Below are positions 48,824-59,117 of a stretch of 64,000 bases of DNA, in pieces. The stretch comes from Trinickia symbiotica. GTDB taxonomy: Bacteria > Pseudomonadota > Gammaproteobacteria > Burkholderiales > Burkholderiaceae. The stretch lies in assembly GCF_002934455.1 (NCBI RefSeq), contig NZ_PTIR01000020.1, positions 1-64,000 of the forward strand, in the 5' to 3' direction. How positions within the stretch are numbered: the first letter of the stretch is position 1; each line of letters opens with the position of its first letter. The notes beneath the pieces were generated by a model. The model saw nothing but the letters and a program-made list of their open reading frames with translations. It ran no database searches and was not told the origin of the DNA. Both the position numbers and the translations under genes were made by a program.

Positions 48824-48990
48824 AACTCGATTTCTTGGGGTATTCCCGCCCTCGAAGGCACCCCCTCGGCCCTCGAGGCGTGCGGGCGCGGCGCTGAGTG
48901 CCGGCTGAATACCGCTTCGCGCCGCGATTGTCGATTCACCGGGGCATCGGCCGTTCCGTGGTCATCGCCTCGATTTGACGCCTCCTCACC

Positions 48991-50928
48991 ATGAGTGACC
49001 GCCCGTTGTCGATTACGCCGCAGGCCCGGCGCGCGCAGCGCGAACCGCATTCGCAATACGCTCTGCTCAAAGCACGCCGCTTCGCTCCTTTTTTCTGGAC
49101 GCAATTCCTCGGTGCCCTGAACGACAACGTTTTCAAGGTTGGCTTTACTTCGCTCGTCACCTATGAGACGGCGCGTTTTTCGGGCGTGGACGCAAAGACG
49201 GCTGCATTCCTGATTTCGGCGATTTTCATCGCGCCGTTCGTCCTCTTCTCGGCGACGTCCGGCCAAATCGCCGATAAATACGATAAAGCGACGCTGACGC
49301 GTTTCGTGAAGACGTTCGAGATCGGCATCATGCTCGTCGGCGCCGCTGGTTTTCTGACTCATCACGCGGTGCTCCTGTACGCCTGCACATTCATGATGGG
49401 CGTGCACTCGACGATATTCGGGCCGGTGAAGTACGCCTATCTTCCGCAACATCTCGACGAGCAGGAACTCGTCGGCGGCAACGGGCTCGTCGAGATGGGC
49501 ACGTTCGTGGCGATTCTGATCGGCACGATCATCGGCGGGGCGGCCGCTGCTTTTCCGGGAGCCGGGGCGGTCATTCTCGCTTGCACGTGCGTGACCGTCG
49601 CGCTCGGCGGCCGCGCCGTCTCGGGCTTTGTTCCGGTCTCGCCGGCGTCGCAGCCCGACTTGCGGATCAACTGGAATCCCTTGAGCGAAACGTGGCGCAA
49701 CCTCGCGCTCGCGCGCGGCAACCGCACGGTGTTCCTGAGCTTGCTCGGCATTTCCTGGCTCTGGTTCGTCGGCGCCACGTTTCTCACGTCGTTTTTCAGC
49801 TTCGCGAAGGATGTCCTTTCGGCCAACCCGGACGTCGTGACCGTGCTGCTGGCCACGTTTTCGATCGGCATCGGCTCGGGCTCGCTGCTCTGCGAACGGC
49901 TTTCGAAGCGGCGCGTCGAAGTCGGGCTCGTGCCGCTCGGCTCGATCGGCATGAGTGTTTTCGCGATCGATCTCTACTTCGCAAGCCATGCGTTGCCTCC
50001 GGCGCAGAATCTGCTCGGCGTGGGCGCGTTTCTCGGCGAGCTCGCGCATTGGCGCATCCTCGCGGATCTGTTCCTGCTCGCGATGTTCGGCGGTTTCTAC
50101 AGCGTGCCGCTCTACGCCCTGATTCAAAGCCGCAGCCAGCCCACGCATCGCGCGCGGATCATCGCCGCGAACAACATTCTCAATGCGTTCTTCATGATCG
50201 TCTCATCGCTCATGGCGATCGCGCTCACGTCGGCGGGCGTCAGCATTCCTGGCATTTTTCTGACGACCGCGCTGCTGAATGTCGTGGTCGCGGCCTACAT
50301 CTATTCGCTCGTACCGGAGTTCCTGCTCCGGTTCGTGGCATGGATGCTCGTCCATACGTTTTACCGGATCCGGCTCGTGCATCCGGAGCGTATACCGGAG
50401 CGCGGCGCCGCCGTTCTCGTCTGCAATCACGTCAGTTATGTCGATGCGCTCGTCATCATGGCCGAGAGCCCGCGCCCGATACGTTTCGTGATGGACCATC
50501 GCATCTTTCGCACGCCGTTCGCCGGCTGGCTGTTCCGCCATGCGAAAGCGATTCCGATCGCGCCCGCGCATGAAGCGCCGGCACTGCTCGAGCGCGCTTA
50601 CGAGGCCTGCGCGATCGCGCTCGAGGAGGGCGAACTCGTCTGCATTTTCCCCGAGGGCAAGCTGACGAAAGATGGTGAGATCAACACGTTTCGCCATGGC
50701 GTGACGCGGATCGTCGAACGAACGCCCGTCCCCGTCGTGCCGATGGCATTGCGCGGGCTCTGGGGCAGCGTGTTTTCCCGGGCGGCGCAGGCGCAATGGC
50801 CGCGCCCGGTGAAAAAGGGCGTCATGAGCCGTTTGACGCTCGCCGTGGCCGAGCCGCTCGAGCCGGATTCGGCGACGCCCGAGACGTTGCAGCGCATCGT
50901 CACCGAACTGCGCGGGCCGCGCAAATAG
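48991..50928 (+). CDS. MFS lysophospholipid transporter-acyltransferase fusion (LplT-PlsC like)
   Basis: 645 aa. Residues 1-430 form an MFS transporter with about 12 TM segments (FWTQFLGALNDNVFKVG, SGQIADKYDKATLTRF, GVHSTIFGPVKYAYLPQHL), the LplT pattern. The C-terminal 200 residues are a PlsC-type acyltransferase with NHVSYVDALVI (HX4D), FVMDHRIF and FPEGKLTKDGE. Such fusions (as in Aas/LplT systems) take up lysophospholipids across the inner membrane and re-acylate them; the AMP-ligase part of Aas is absent here. Confidence 0.88.
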   Translation: MSDRPLSITPQARRAQREPHSQYALLKARRFAPFFWTQFLGALNDNVFKVGFTSLVTYETARFSGVDAKTAAFLISAIFIAPFVLFSATSGQIADKYDKATLTRFVKTFEIGIMLVGAAGFLTHHAVLLYACTFMMGVHSTIFGPVKYAYLPQHLDEQELVGGNGLVEMGTFVAILIGTIIGGAAAAFPGAGAVILACTCVTVALGGRAVSGFVPVSPASQPDLRINWNPLSETWRNLALARGNRTVFLSLLGISWLWFVGATFLTSFFSFAKDVLSANPDVVTVLLATFSIGIGSGSLLCERLSKRRVEVGLVPLGSIGMSVFAIDLYFASHALPPAQNLLGVGAFLGELAHWRILADLFLLAMFGGFYSVPLYALIQSRSQPTHRARIIAANNILNAFFMIVSSLMAIALTSAGVSIPGIFLTTALLNVVVAAYIYSLVPEFLLRFVAWMLVHTFYRIRLVHPERIPERGAAVLVCNHVSYVDALVIMAESPRPIRFVMDHRIFRTPFAGWLFRHAKAIPIAPAHEAPALLERAYEACAIALEEGELVCIFPEGKLTKDGEINTFRHGVTRIVERTPVPVVPMALRGLWGSVFSRAAQAQWPRPVKKGVMSRLTLAVAEPLEPDSATPETLQRIVTELRGPRK

Positions 50929-51001
50929 GGCCAGCCTCGGCCGGAAGCGCGTGGTGCTGCATAATATCGGTCTTTCCGCATCGATTTCGTAGGCCACGTC
51001 C

Positions 51002-52108
51002 ATGTCCGGCAATACTCTCGGCAAGCTCTTTACCGTCACGACGTTCGGCGAATCGCACGGGCCGGCCATCGGCTGCGTCATCGACGGCTGCCCCCCCGGC
51101 ATGACCCTCGCCGAAGCCGACGTTCAGATCGAACTGGATCGCCGCAAGCCCGGCACGTCGCGCCATGTGACGCAGCGTCGTGAGGACGACAAAGTCGAGA
51201 TTCTCTCCGGCGTGTTCGAAGGCGTGACGACGGGTACGCCGATCGCGCTCTTGATTCGCAATACCGACCAGCGCAGCAAGGACTACGGCAACATAGCCGA
51301 GACCTTCCGTCCCGGCCACGCCGATTACACCTATTGGCAAAAGTATGGCGTGCGCGATTACCGTGGCGGCGGGCGTTCGTCGGCACGATTGACGGCAGCC
51401 ACCGTGGCGGCCGGTGCCGTCGCGAAGAAATGGCTGCGCGAGCACTTCGGCATGGAAGTGCGCGGTTACATGAGCGCGCTAGGTGCGATCGAGGTGCCAT
51501 TCGTCGACTGGTCGCACGTGAGCGAGAACCCGTTTTTCGTACCGAACGCCGAGATCGTCCCCCAGCTCGAGGCCTATATGGACGAGTTGCGCAAGGAGGG
51601 GGATTCGATCGGCGCACGGATCAACGTCGTGGCGAGCGGTGTTCCCGTGGGCCTAGGCGAACCGCTGTTCGATCGTCTCGATGCCGACATTGCGCATGCA
51701 ATGATGGGCATCAATGCTGTCAAGGGCGTCGAGATCGGTGCCGGATTCGCGAGCGTCGCGCAGCGCGGCTCCGAGCATGGCGACGAGCTGACGCCCGAGG
51801 GCTTCGTCGGCAACAACGCGGGCGGCATACTCGGCGGGATCTCGACGGGGCAGGACATTACGGTCTCGATCGCGATCAAGCCGACATCGAGCATTCGTAC
51901 GCCACGTCGCTCGATCGATAAGGCGGGGCAGCCCGCTGTCGTCGAGACGTTCGGCCGTCACGACCCGTGCGTCGGCATTCGTGCGACACCGATCGCGGAA
52001 GCGACGCTCGCGCTCGTTCTGATCGACCACGTGTTGCGCCATCGCGCGCAATGCGGCGATGTGCAGGTGGCGACGCCCAAGATTCCTGCAAGCGCGCCCT
52101 CAAAATAA
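51002..52108 (+). CDS. aroC: Chorismate synthase
   Basis: 368 aa. Signatures: [59 protein letters not shown] and [16 protein letters not shown]. It makes chorismate from EPSP with reduced FMN, the last shared step of aromatic synthesis. Confidence 0.97.
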   Translation: MSGNTLGKLFTVTTFGESHGPAIGCVIDGCPPGMTLAEADVQIELDRRKPGTSRHVTQRREDDKVEILSGVFEGVTTGTPIALLIRNTDQRSKDYGNIAETFRPGHADYTYWQKYGVRDYRGGGRSSARLTAATVAAGAVAKKWLREHFGMEVRGYMSALGAIEVPFVDWSHVSENPFFVPNAEIVPQLEAYMDELRKEGDSIGARINVVASGVPVGLGEPLFDRLDADIAHAMMGINAVKGVEIGAGFASVAQRGSEHGDELTPEGFVGNNAGGILGGISTGQDITVSIAIKPTSSIRTPRRSIDKAGQPAVVETFGRHDPCVGIRATPIAEATLALVLIDHVLRHRAQCGDVQVATPKIPASAPSK

Positions 52109-52207
52109 GGCAAGGCGCTTGCCGGAGACGCAGACGATATCGGGCCGCCGCGGCAACGCTGGGCGCGGCCCTCGATGCGGTGCCGGCGAGCGCGTCGGCG
52201 CCGGACG

Positions 52208-53881
52208 TCACATGCTCCCGTAGTTTGGCCCGCCGCCGCCCTCCGGGGTGACCCAGACGATGTTCTGCGTCGGATCCTTGATGTCACAGGTCTTGCAATG
52301 CACGCAGTTCTGCGCATTGATGACGAGCCGCTCGCTGCCGTCCTCGTTTTTGACGAATTCATAAACCGCGGCTGGGCAATACCGGCCTTCCGGCCCAGCA
52401 TAGGTGCGCAGATTGATGTCGACGGGCACCGCCGGATCCTTCAGCGTCAGGTGCGCCGGCTGGTTTTCCTCGTGGTTCGTATTCGATAAGAAGACCGATG
52501 AAAGCCGATCGAACGTCAGCTTGCCGTCGGGCTTCGGATAGACGATCGGCGTGCACTGCGAGGCGGTCTTCAGCGTCTCGTTGTCGCGATGTTGGTGATG
52601 CAGGGTCCACGGCACGTTTCCCCCGAGAAGCTTTTGCTCGATGCCCACCATCAGCGTGCCGAGATAGAGCCCTTTGCTCATCCACTGCTTGAAGTTGCGT
52701 GCGCGGTTCAGTTCTTCGTGCAGCCATGAGGCTTTGAACGCATCGGGATATGCGGCCAGCTCATCGCCTTGCCGTCCGGCCTGCACGGCGTCGAATGCTG
52801 CTTCGGCTGCGAGCATGCCGCTCTTGATGGCCGCATGCGAACCCTTGATCCGCGAAGCATTGAGGAAACCGGCATCGTCGCCGACGAGCGCGCCACCCGG
52901 AAACACGAGCTTCGGCAGCGACGTGAGTCCGCCCGCGGTAATTGCACGCGCCCCATACGAAATGCGCTTGCCGCCTTCGAGCACCTTGCGGATCTCCGGA
53001 TGCGTCTTATAGCGCTGGAACTCCTCGAACGGTGAGAGGTAGGGGTTCGAATAACCGAGACCAACGACGAAGCCCACGACCACCTGATTGTTGTCCGCGT
53101 GATAGAGGAACGAGCCGCCGTACGTCTGTGTATCGAGCGGCCAGCCTGCCGTGTGGATCACGAGCCCGGGCTGGTGCTTCGCCGGATCGATCTCCCACAG
53201 TTCCTTGATGCCGATGCCGTAGACCTGCGGATCGGCATCGCGGTCGAGCTTGAATTTGTCGTTCAGTTGCCGGCCGAGGTGTCCGCGCGCGCCTTCGCAA
53301 AAGAGCGTGTACTTCGCGTGCAGCTCCATGCCGAGCTGGAAGTTCTCGGTCGGCTCGCCGTCTTTGCCGATGCCCATATTGCCGGTCGCGACGCCTTTGA
53401 CCGAGCCATCTTCGTTGTAGAGCACCTCGGCGGCCGCAAAGCCCGGGAAGATCTCCACGCCGAGCGCCTCGGCCTGCTGCCCCAGCCAGCGCGTCACGTT
53501 GCCGAGGCTGATCACGTAGTTGCCGTGGTTCTTGAAGTTGTCGGGCAGCGCCCAGTTGGGCGTCTTGAAGGCGCCTTTCTCGGACAGGAAGAGGAAACGG
53601 TCTTCGGTGACGGGCACGGTCAGCGGCGCGCCTTTGTCCTTCCAGTCGGGAATGAGCTCGGTAATGGCGCGCGGGTCCATGACCGCGCCCGACAAAATAT
53701 GCGCACCGATCTCGGACCCCTTTTCGAGCACGCATACGCCGAACTCGACGCCTTTTTCCTGCGCGAGCTGCTTGAGCCGGATGGCGGCCGAGAGGCCCGC
53801 GGGCCCGCCGCCGACGATCACGACGTCATATTCCATCGACTCGCGCGGACCGTATTGCTCGATGAGGCTTTGTGGGGTCAT
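52208..53881 (-). CDS. Electron-transfer flavoprotein-ubiquinone oxidoreductase
   Basis: 557 aa from ATG 53881, with GAGGAG 5 nt upstream; the frame above is Arg-rich. FAD motif VVIVGGGPAGLSAAIRLKQL, conserved SGAVMDPRAI and VGDDAGFLNASRIKG, and the C-terminal 4Fe-4S domain RYCPAAVYEF and NCVHCKTCDIKDP. It passes electrons from ETF (fatty-acid and amino-acid dehydrogenases) to ubiquinone at the membrane. Confidence 0.97.
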   Translation of the reverse strand: MTPQSLIEQYGPRESMEYDVVIVGGGPAGLSAAIRLKQLAQEKGVEFGVCVLEKGSEIGAHILSGAVMDPRAITELIPDWKDKGAPLTVPVTEDRFLFLSEKGAFKTPNWALPDNFKNHGNYVISLGNVTRWLGQQAEALGVEIFPGFAAAEVLYNEDGSVKGVATGNMGIGKDGEPTENFQLGMELHAKYTLFCEGARGHLGRQLNDKFKLDRDADPQVYGIGIKELWEIDPAKHQPGLVIHTAGWPLDTQTYGGSFLYHADNNQVVVGFVVGLGYSNPYLSPFEEFQRYKTHPEIRKVLEGGKRISYGARAITAGGLTSLPKLVFPGGALVGDDAGFLNASRIKGSHAAIKSGMLAAEAAFDAVQAGRQGDELAAYPDAFKASWLHEELNRARNFKQWMSKGLYLGTLMVGIEQKLLGGNVPWTLHHQHRDNETLKTASQCTPIVYPKPDGKLTFDRLSSVFLSNTNHEENQPAHLTLKDPAVPVDINLRTYAGPEGRYCPAAVYEFVKNEDGSERLVINAQNCVHCKTCDIKDPTQNIVWVTPEGGGGPNYGSM

Positions 53882-54008
53882 TGAGGCTCCTCTGCCGTTA
53901 GAATGCTTTTTTCGGGTTCGTATTGTCAGCGAACGTCGAAGGGGCTGCAACCGACGAGAGCGAGATTAGCACGATCGTTCTATTATTGAGGCAGACGAAG
54001 GAACCACA

Positions 54009-54788
54009 ATGGGCCGTTCGATTAATCTGGAAGGGAAGGTCGCGCTGATCACGGGCGCATCGAGCGGGCTCGGCAAGCGCTTTGCGCAGGTGCTGTCGCA
54101 GGCCGGCGCGAAGGTGGTGCTGGCGAGCCGTCGAGTCGAATTACTGAAGGAGTTGCGCGCCGAAATCGAGGCATCGGGCGGTGCTGCGCACGTCGTTTCG
54201 CTCGATGTGACCGACTATCAGAGCATCAAGTCGGCCGTTGCCCACGCCGAAACGGAGGCGGGCACGATCGACATACTCGTCAACAACTCGGGCGTGTCCA
54301 CAACGCAGAAGCTGACCGAGGTCACGCCGGCCGATTTCGAGTATGTATTCGATACGAACACGCGCGGCGCATTCTTCGTGGCTCAGGAAGTGGCGAAGCG
54401 GATGATCATGCGTTCGGGGGGCGGCAATCAGAAGCCCGTGTACCGGATCATCAACATTGCGTCGGTGGCGGGCCTGCGCGTGTTGCCGCAGATTGGCCTT
54501 TACTCGATGAGCAAGGCCGCCGTCGTCCACATGACCAAGGCGATGGCGCTCGAATGGGGACGGCACGGTATCAATGTCAACGCCATCTGCCCCGGCTATA
54601 TCGACACCGAGATCAACCACCACCATTGGTCGACGGAGCAGGGGCAGAAATTGCTGTCGATGTTGCCGCGCAAGCGGGTGGGGCAGCCGGAGGATCTTGA
54701 AGGCTTGCTGCTCTTGCTCGCGGCCGACGAGTCGCAATTCATCAACGGTGCCGTCATCGCGGCGGACGATGGGTTCGCGTTGGCGTAA
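54009..54788 (+). CDS. Short-chain dehydrogenase/reductase (FabG-like)
   Basis: 259 aa. TGASSGLG cofactor loop, ASRRVELL (Arg-Arg favours NADPH), LVNNSGVS, catalytic Ser in NIASVAGLR and Tyr-Lys in LYSMSK, PGYIDTEIN. Beside the ETF-QO and the thioesterase genes, it fits acyl-CoA or hydroxyacyl-CoA chemistry, but the substrate is unknown. Confidence 0.88.
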   Translation: MGRSINLEGKVALITGASSGLGKRFAQVLSQAGAKVVLASRRVELLKELRAEIEASGGAAHVVSLDVTDYQSIKSAVAHAETEAGTIDILVNNSGVSTTQKLTEVTPADFEYVFDTNTRGAFFVAQEVAKRMIMRSGGGNQKPVYRIINIASVAGLRVLPQIGLYSMSKAAVVHMTKAMALEWGRHGINVNAICPGYIDTEINHHHWSTEQGQKLLSMLPRKRVGQPEDLEGLLLLLAADESQFINGAVIAADDGFALA

Positions 54789-54867
54789 CCATGATGGCCA
54801 AGAGCGAGCTCGAAGCGCTGTGCGTGATGCGCCGGAACGGCTTTGGCTTTTTTTGGGAATGATTTGA

Positions 54868-55305
54868 GTGACAAAGAACGACTACCACCCCGTGTTCGAG
54901 ATGTCGATGCCGATCCGGTGGGGCGATATGGACGCTTTCGGCCACGTGAACAACACCGTGTACTTCCGGTACATGGAGCAGGTGCGCATCAGCTGGTTCG
55001 AGCGGCTCGGCTTGGTCGGCGCGGTGGAAGAAGGGCAGGGGCCCGTCATCGTGAACGCGTCGATGGAATTTCTGCGCCAGCTTCACTATCCGGGCGACAT
55101 TATCGGCCGCATGTCGGTCGGTAAGCCAGGGCGCAGCAGTTTCGATACGGGCTTCGAGCTCGTGCGCGCTGACGATCCAGGCACGCTTTACGCGCGCGGC
55201 GCCGCGCGTTGCGTATGGGTCGACTACGCGGCCGGCAAGTCGTTGCCGATGCCCGAGCGGTTGCGCAAGCTGCTCGAGAATGCGGAGTTGGAACGAGCGA
55301 CCTGA
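54868..55305 (+). CDS. Acyl-CoA thioesterase, hotdog (4HBT) family
   Basis: 145 aa from GTG 54868. Hotdog signature MPIRWGDMDAFGHVNNTVYF and RYMEQVRISWFERL with the catalytic Asp of the 4HBT/YbgC branch. It hydrolyses acyl-CoA thioesters; chain preference unknown. 79 bp after the SDR on the same strand. Confidence 0.9.
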   Translation: MTKNDYHPVFEMSMPIRWGDMDAFGHVNNTVYFRYMEQVRISWFERLGLVGAVEEGQGPVIVNASMEFLRQLHYPGDIIGRMSVGKPGRSSFDTGFELVRADDPGTLYARGAARCVWVDYAAGKSLPMPERLRKLLENAELERAT

Positions 55306-55381
55306 GCCCTGAACGCGAGTGCAAGCGCGGCGCCTGCTGCTCGCCCGCCCCCGTTTCGCCGGCTCGCGCTGCTTCGTTGGC

Positions 55382-55948
55382 CTAATGGCCAAGCAGCCGC
55401 TGCAGCAACTCCGTCGCGTTCCCCGTACCGAACTTGCGCATGAGTCGCGCGCGATAGATATCGACCGTGCGCGAGCTGATATCGAGTGCGCGGCCGATCT
55501 GCTTGCTCGTCTTGCCCGTCGCCAGTTGCGCGGCGACTTCGCGCTCGCGCGGCGTCAGCTCGACGGCGACTCGGCGCGTCGCGCTCAAATCCTCGAACGT
55601 CCAGACTCCGGCCGCGAGCGGCGCGTGCCGCTCGAGCGCGCGCCCCGTGACGTGACACCAGAACAGCTCGCCGTCGGCGCGTTTCATGATGCGGTCGTCG
55701 GCATAGCTGCCGTGGGCCGTCATGATCGGCGCGATGCGCTCGCCGATCCGCTCGAACTCATCAGGGGACGGATAGAGCACGCGAAACGATTGTCCAATCA
55801 GCGATGCACGATCGCAGCGGAAGATTCGCGCCACCGCGTCGTTGCAATCTTCGATGACGCGGTCGCGCGAAAGCACGAGCCCGATGGGGGCGAGATGGAA
55901 AGCGGTCTGATAGTCGAGTTGCGCCATGGTTTGCGGTGCGGTGGCCAA
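55382..55948 (-). CDS. PAS-LuxR (FixJ-type) transcription regulator
   Basis: 188 aa. A PAS domain (residues 15-120; CNDAVARIFRCDRASLIGQS) precedes a LuxR helix-turn-helix (LTPREREVAAQLATGKTSKQIGRA and RTVDIYRARLMRKF). No receiver domain, so it senses a ligand or redox cue by the PAS module. It ends 77 bp behind the convergent thioesterase gene and is divergent from the scoAB operon, so scoAB is a candidate target. Confidence 0.88.
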   Translation of the reverse strand: MATAPQTMAQLDYQTAFHLAPIGLVLSRDRVIEDCNDAVARIFRCDRASLIGQSFRVLYPSPDEFERIGERIAPIMTAHGSYADDRIMKRADGELFWCHVTGRALERHAPLAAGVWTFEDLSATRRVAVELTPREREVAAQLATGKTSKQIGRALDISSRTVDIYRARLMRKFGTGNATELLQRLLGH

Positions 55949-56196
55949 CGCCCGGGTCGTTCAGTCGAGGCGGCAGGGCGGGCCTTTCACTTATGTAGTT
56001 TTGCGTATTGTGCCGCAAGCGCGGGCCGTCTTACCCTGACGCCGAACATTAAAAGGGCGCGACAGACGCCCGCAACGGACTATTGCGAACCTGTTATTCG
56101 ACATCGCAGGCCCTAGAATAGGGGAGCGCCGACTTTCGCTCGAGCCGAGCCGGCCGTTCCGGATTCAGGAATCCAAATCGTGGAAGGGACAATCAC

Positions 56197-56901
56197 ATGA
56201 ACAAGGTCTATCCCAGCGCGTCTGCCGCCCTCGCGGACATCGTGAAGGACGGGCAGACGTTCGCCGTGGGCGGCTTCGGCCTCTGCGGCATTCCCGAAGC
56301 GCTGATCGCGGCGTTGCGCGACTCGGGCGTGAAGGGCATCACCTGCATCAGCAACAATGCGGGCGTCGACGGCTTCGGCCTCGGCCTTCTGCTCCAGACG
56401 CGGCAAGTCAAGAAGATGATTTCGTCGTATGTCGGGGAGAACAAGGAGTTCGAGCGCCAGTATCTCGCCGGCGAGCTCGAGCTCGAGTTCACGCCGCAGG
56501 GCACGCTCGCGGAGAAGCTGCGCGCGGGCGGCGCCGGCATTCCCGCGTTCTATACGAACACGGGCTTCGGCACGATGATCGCCGAAGGGAAGGAAACGCG
56601 CCAGTTCGGCGAAAACCACTACGTGCTCGAGCATTCGCTGACGGCCGATATCGGCCTCGTCAAGGCATGGAAGGCGGACAAGTCCGGCAATCTCATCTAC
56701 CGCCGCACGGCACGCAACTTCAACCCGATGTGCGCGATGGCGGGACGCATCACCGTCGCCGAGGTGGAGGAGATCGTCGAACTTGGCGAGCTCGATCCCG
56801 ATGCGATCCATACGCCGGGCATTTTCGTGCAGCGGATCGTGCTCAATGCGCACCCGGAAAAACGCATCGAACAACGCGTCGTGCGCGCGAAGGGAGACTG
56901 A
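56197..56901 (+). CDS. scoA: 3-oxoacid CoA-transferase subunit A
   Basis: 234 aa, ATG 56197. Family I CoA-transferase alpha chain: [26 protein letters not shown] and [14 protein letters not shown]. With ScoB it moves CoA from succinyl-CoA to acetoacetate, opening ketone and butyrate use. scoB begins 1 bp behind its stop. The 248 bp between the LuxR gene and here hold the divergent promoters. Confidence 0.94.
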   Translation: MNKVYPSASAALADIVKDGQTFAVGGFGLCGIPEALIAALRDSGVKGITCISNNAGVDGFGLGLLLQTRQVKKMISSYVGENKEFERQYLAGELELEFTPQGTLAEKLRAGGAGIPAFYTNTGFGTMIAEGKETRQFGENHYVLEHSLTADIGLVKAWKADKSGNLIYRRTARNFNPMCAMAGRITVAEVEEIVELGELDPDAIHTPGIFVQRIVLNAHPEKRIEQRVVRAKGD

Positions 56902-56902
56902 C

Positions 56903-57544
56903 ATGGCTTGGACCCGTGAACAAATGGCCGCGCGCGCGGCTCGCGAACTGCAGGACGGCTTCTACGTGAACCTCGGCATCGGGTTGCCGACGCTCGTCGC
57001 CAACTACGTTCCCGCGGGCATCGAGGTCTGGCTCCAATCCGAGAACGGACTGCTCGGCATCGGACCGTCGCCGACGGAAGACGAAATCGATCCGGACCTC
57101 ATCAACGCCGGCAAGCAGACGATCACGACGCTGCCAGGCTCGTCGATTTTTTCCTCGGCCGATTCGTTTGCGATGATCCGCGGCGGCCATATCAATCTCG
57201 CGATACTCGGCGCGATGCAGGTCAGCAAGACGGGCGACCTCGCCAACTGGATGATCCCGGGGAAGATGATCAAGGGCATGGGCGGCGCGATGGATCTCGT
57301 GGCGGGCGTGAAGCGCGTCGTCGTGCTGATGGAGCACGTGGCGAAGGGCGATCAGCACAAGATTCTCGACAGCTGCTCGCTGCCGCTGACTGGCGTCGGG
57401 GTGGTGGACCGGATCATCACGGACCTCGGCGTCATCGATGTGACCGACGCGGGACTGAAACTGGTCGAACTCGCGCCCGACGTAACGGTCGATGAAATTC
57501 AGGCGAAGACGGGTGCGCCACTAGACGTCAGCGCCGTGCATTGA
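56903..57544 (+). CDS. scoB: 3-oxoacid CoA-transferase subunit B
   Basis: 213 aa from ATG 56903. The catalytic Glu lies in [14 protein letters not shown] and [13 protein letters not shown] precedes it; [15 protein letters not shown] follows. Beta chain of the SCOT enzyme, coupled to scoA. A terminator follows. Confidence 0.94.
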   Translation: MAWTREQMAARAARELQDGFYVNLGIGLPTLVANYVPAGIEVWLQSENGLLGIGPSPTEDEIDPDLINAGKQTITTLPGSSIFSSADSFAMIRGGHINLAILGAMQVSKTGDLANWMIPGKMIKGMGGAMDLVAGVKRVVVLMEHVAKGDQHKILDSCSLPLTGVGVVDRIITDLGVIDVTDAGLKLVELAPDVTVDEIQAKTGAPLDVSAVH

Positions 57545-57578
57545 CCGATCGGCCGGCGGATTCCACGCCGACTGCAAG

Positions 57579-57608
57579 ACGGGCGAGGCAGGCGCTTCGC
57601 CCGTTTTT
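57579..57608 (+). terminator. Terminator of scoAB
   Basis: ACGGGCGA (57579-57586) pairs with TCGCCCGT (57597-57604) around a 10-nt loop, followed by TTTTTCG. Confidence 0.85.
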
Positions 57609-57631
57609 CGTTTTTGCTACGAGGGTCGCTC

Positions 57632-58579
57632 ATGAGCCAGTTGTCCAGCACCGAGTCCAAGGCATCTTTCCCCGCGTCTTCCGGGGTTTCCAACCGCGCC
57701 GCCCCGCGCCAACGGTACGTCCAGTGCGCCAACCCGACGGGCTTGCACCGGATCGCCTATACGGAATGGGGCGATGCGGAAAACCCGCGCGTGCTCGTCT
57801 GCGTGCATGGCTTGACCCGCTCGAGCCGCGATTTCGACCGCGTGGCGGCTTCGCTGTCAGACGTATACCGAGTCGTCTGTCCCGATGTCGCGGGACGCGG
57901 GTTGTCCGACTGGCTGCCCGAGCCGATGCGCTACGGGATTCCGCAGTATGTGGCCGACATGGTCACGCTGATCGCCCGGCTCGACGTGGAAACCGTCGAC
58001 TGGTTCGGCACGTCGATGGGCGGCCTCATTGGGATGTCGCTGGCTGGCCTGTCGGGCACGCCCGTGCGCAAACTGCTGCTCAACGATATCGGACCCCACA
58101 TCGAGCCGGCGGCGCTCGAGCGCATCGGATCCTACGTCGGGCAACGCGTGCGCTTCGCGACGCGCGAAGAAGGCATCGGCCATGCGGCGTTGCTTGCGGC
58201 CTCGTTCGGTGCGCTGACGAGCGACGAATGGCGCGAAATCAATACGCCGCTGCTGCGCGAGCGCGAGGATGGCGCTTGGGAGTTTCGCTACGATCCCGCG
58301 ATCTCCGTGCCGTTCAACGCGACGACACCCGAAGCCGGCGCGGCAGGCGAAGCGATGCTCTGGCGGCTTTTCGAGAGCATCGCGTGCCCGGTGCTCGTCG
58401 TGCGCGGGGCGACGTCGGACCTGCTTTCGCGCGAGACCGTCGCACAGATGGTCGAGCGCGGGCAGTCCGTCTCGAGCGTCGAGATGGAAGGCGCCGGCCA
58501 TGCGCCCGCCTTTCTCGACCTTGGCCAAATAGCCATCGCGCGGCGGTTCTTCCTCGGTGAAGACGAGGCGGCGTCATAA
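57632..58579 (+). CDS. Alpha/beta hydrolase
   Basis: 315 aa from ATG 57632 (GAGGG upstream). HGLTRSSRDFD oxyanion loop, nucleophile elbow GTSMGG, acid near VVRGATSDLLS and His in GAGHAPAF. A 45-residue N-terminal extension before the core is Ser/Pro-rich. Lies behind scoAB but after a terminator; substrate unknown. Confidence 0.87.
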   Translation: MSQLSSTESKASFPASSGVSNRAAPRQRYVQCANPTGLHRIAYTEWGDAENPRVLVCVHGLTRSSRDFDRVAASLSDVYRVVCPDVAGRGLSDWLPEPMRYGIPQYVADMVTLIARLDVETVDWFGTSMGGLIGMSLAGLSGTPVRKLLLNDIGPHIEPAALERIGSYVGQRVRFATREEGIGHAALLAASFGALTSDEWREINTPLLREREDGAWEFRYDPAISVPFNATTPEAGAAGEAMLWRLFESIACPVLVVRGATSDLLSRETVAQMVERGQSVSSVEMEGAGHAPAFLDLGQIAIARRFFLGEDEAAS

Positions 58580-58691
58580 TATAGGTTCGGCCGCGGCGGG
58601 CGAGGGCCTAAAGCGCGAATGAGCAAAGAGGCGCTTTGTCGGACCTGAAGCGCGGCCGGTAACCTTTCACCTCGAACCAGGACCTCATCAA

Positions 58692-59045
58692 ATGGCAGTC
58701 ATTCGTCATCACGTCGGCAAGCGCCTCTCCGAAATCGCGATCCACAACGGCACCGTTTATCTCGCCGGGCAGATCGCCGAGGATACGACGCAGGACATCA
58801 CCGGTCAGACGCGCGAAGTGCTGGGCCATATCGATCGCCTGCTAGGCGAGGCGAATAGCGACAAATCGCTGCTGTTGTCGGTGCAGATCTACCTGTCCGA
58901 CATGGAAAACTTCGGCGGCATGAACGCGGTGTGGGATGAATGGGTCGCGCCGGGCGCGACGCCGCCGCGCGCTACCGTCGAAGCGAAACTCGCCAATCCG
59001 GAATGCCTCGTCGAAGTCGTCGTCGTTGCGGCTCAGAAGAGCTGA
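58692..59045 (+). CDS. RidA family (YjgF/YER057c/UK114) protein
   Basis: 117 aa. Core HNGTVYLAGQIAEDTTQDIT, QIYLSDMENF and the catalytic Arg in PPRATVEAKLANPE, plus the Glu at the C-terminus. RidA-type proteins clear reactive enamine/imine intermediates; this variant (with the longer first loop) belongs to a RidA side branch, so the exact substrate may differ. Confidence 0.9.
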   Translation: MAVIRHHVGKRLSEIAIHNGTVYLAGQIAEDTTQDITGQTREVLGHIDRLLGEANSDKSLLLSVQIYLSDMENFGGMNAVWDEWVAPGATPPRATVEAKLANPECLVEVVVVAAQKS

Positions 59046-59117
59046 TTGGGACGTTTGCGATCGATCGATCTCGCTGGGCCGACATTGCCTGACAGATAGC
59101 GCAAGGTAGCTCGCGCA

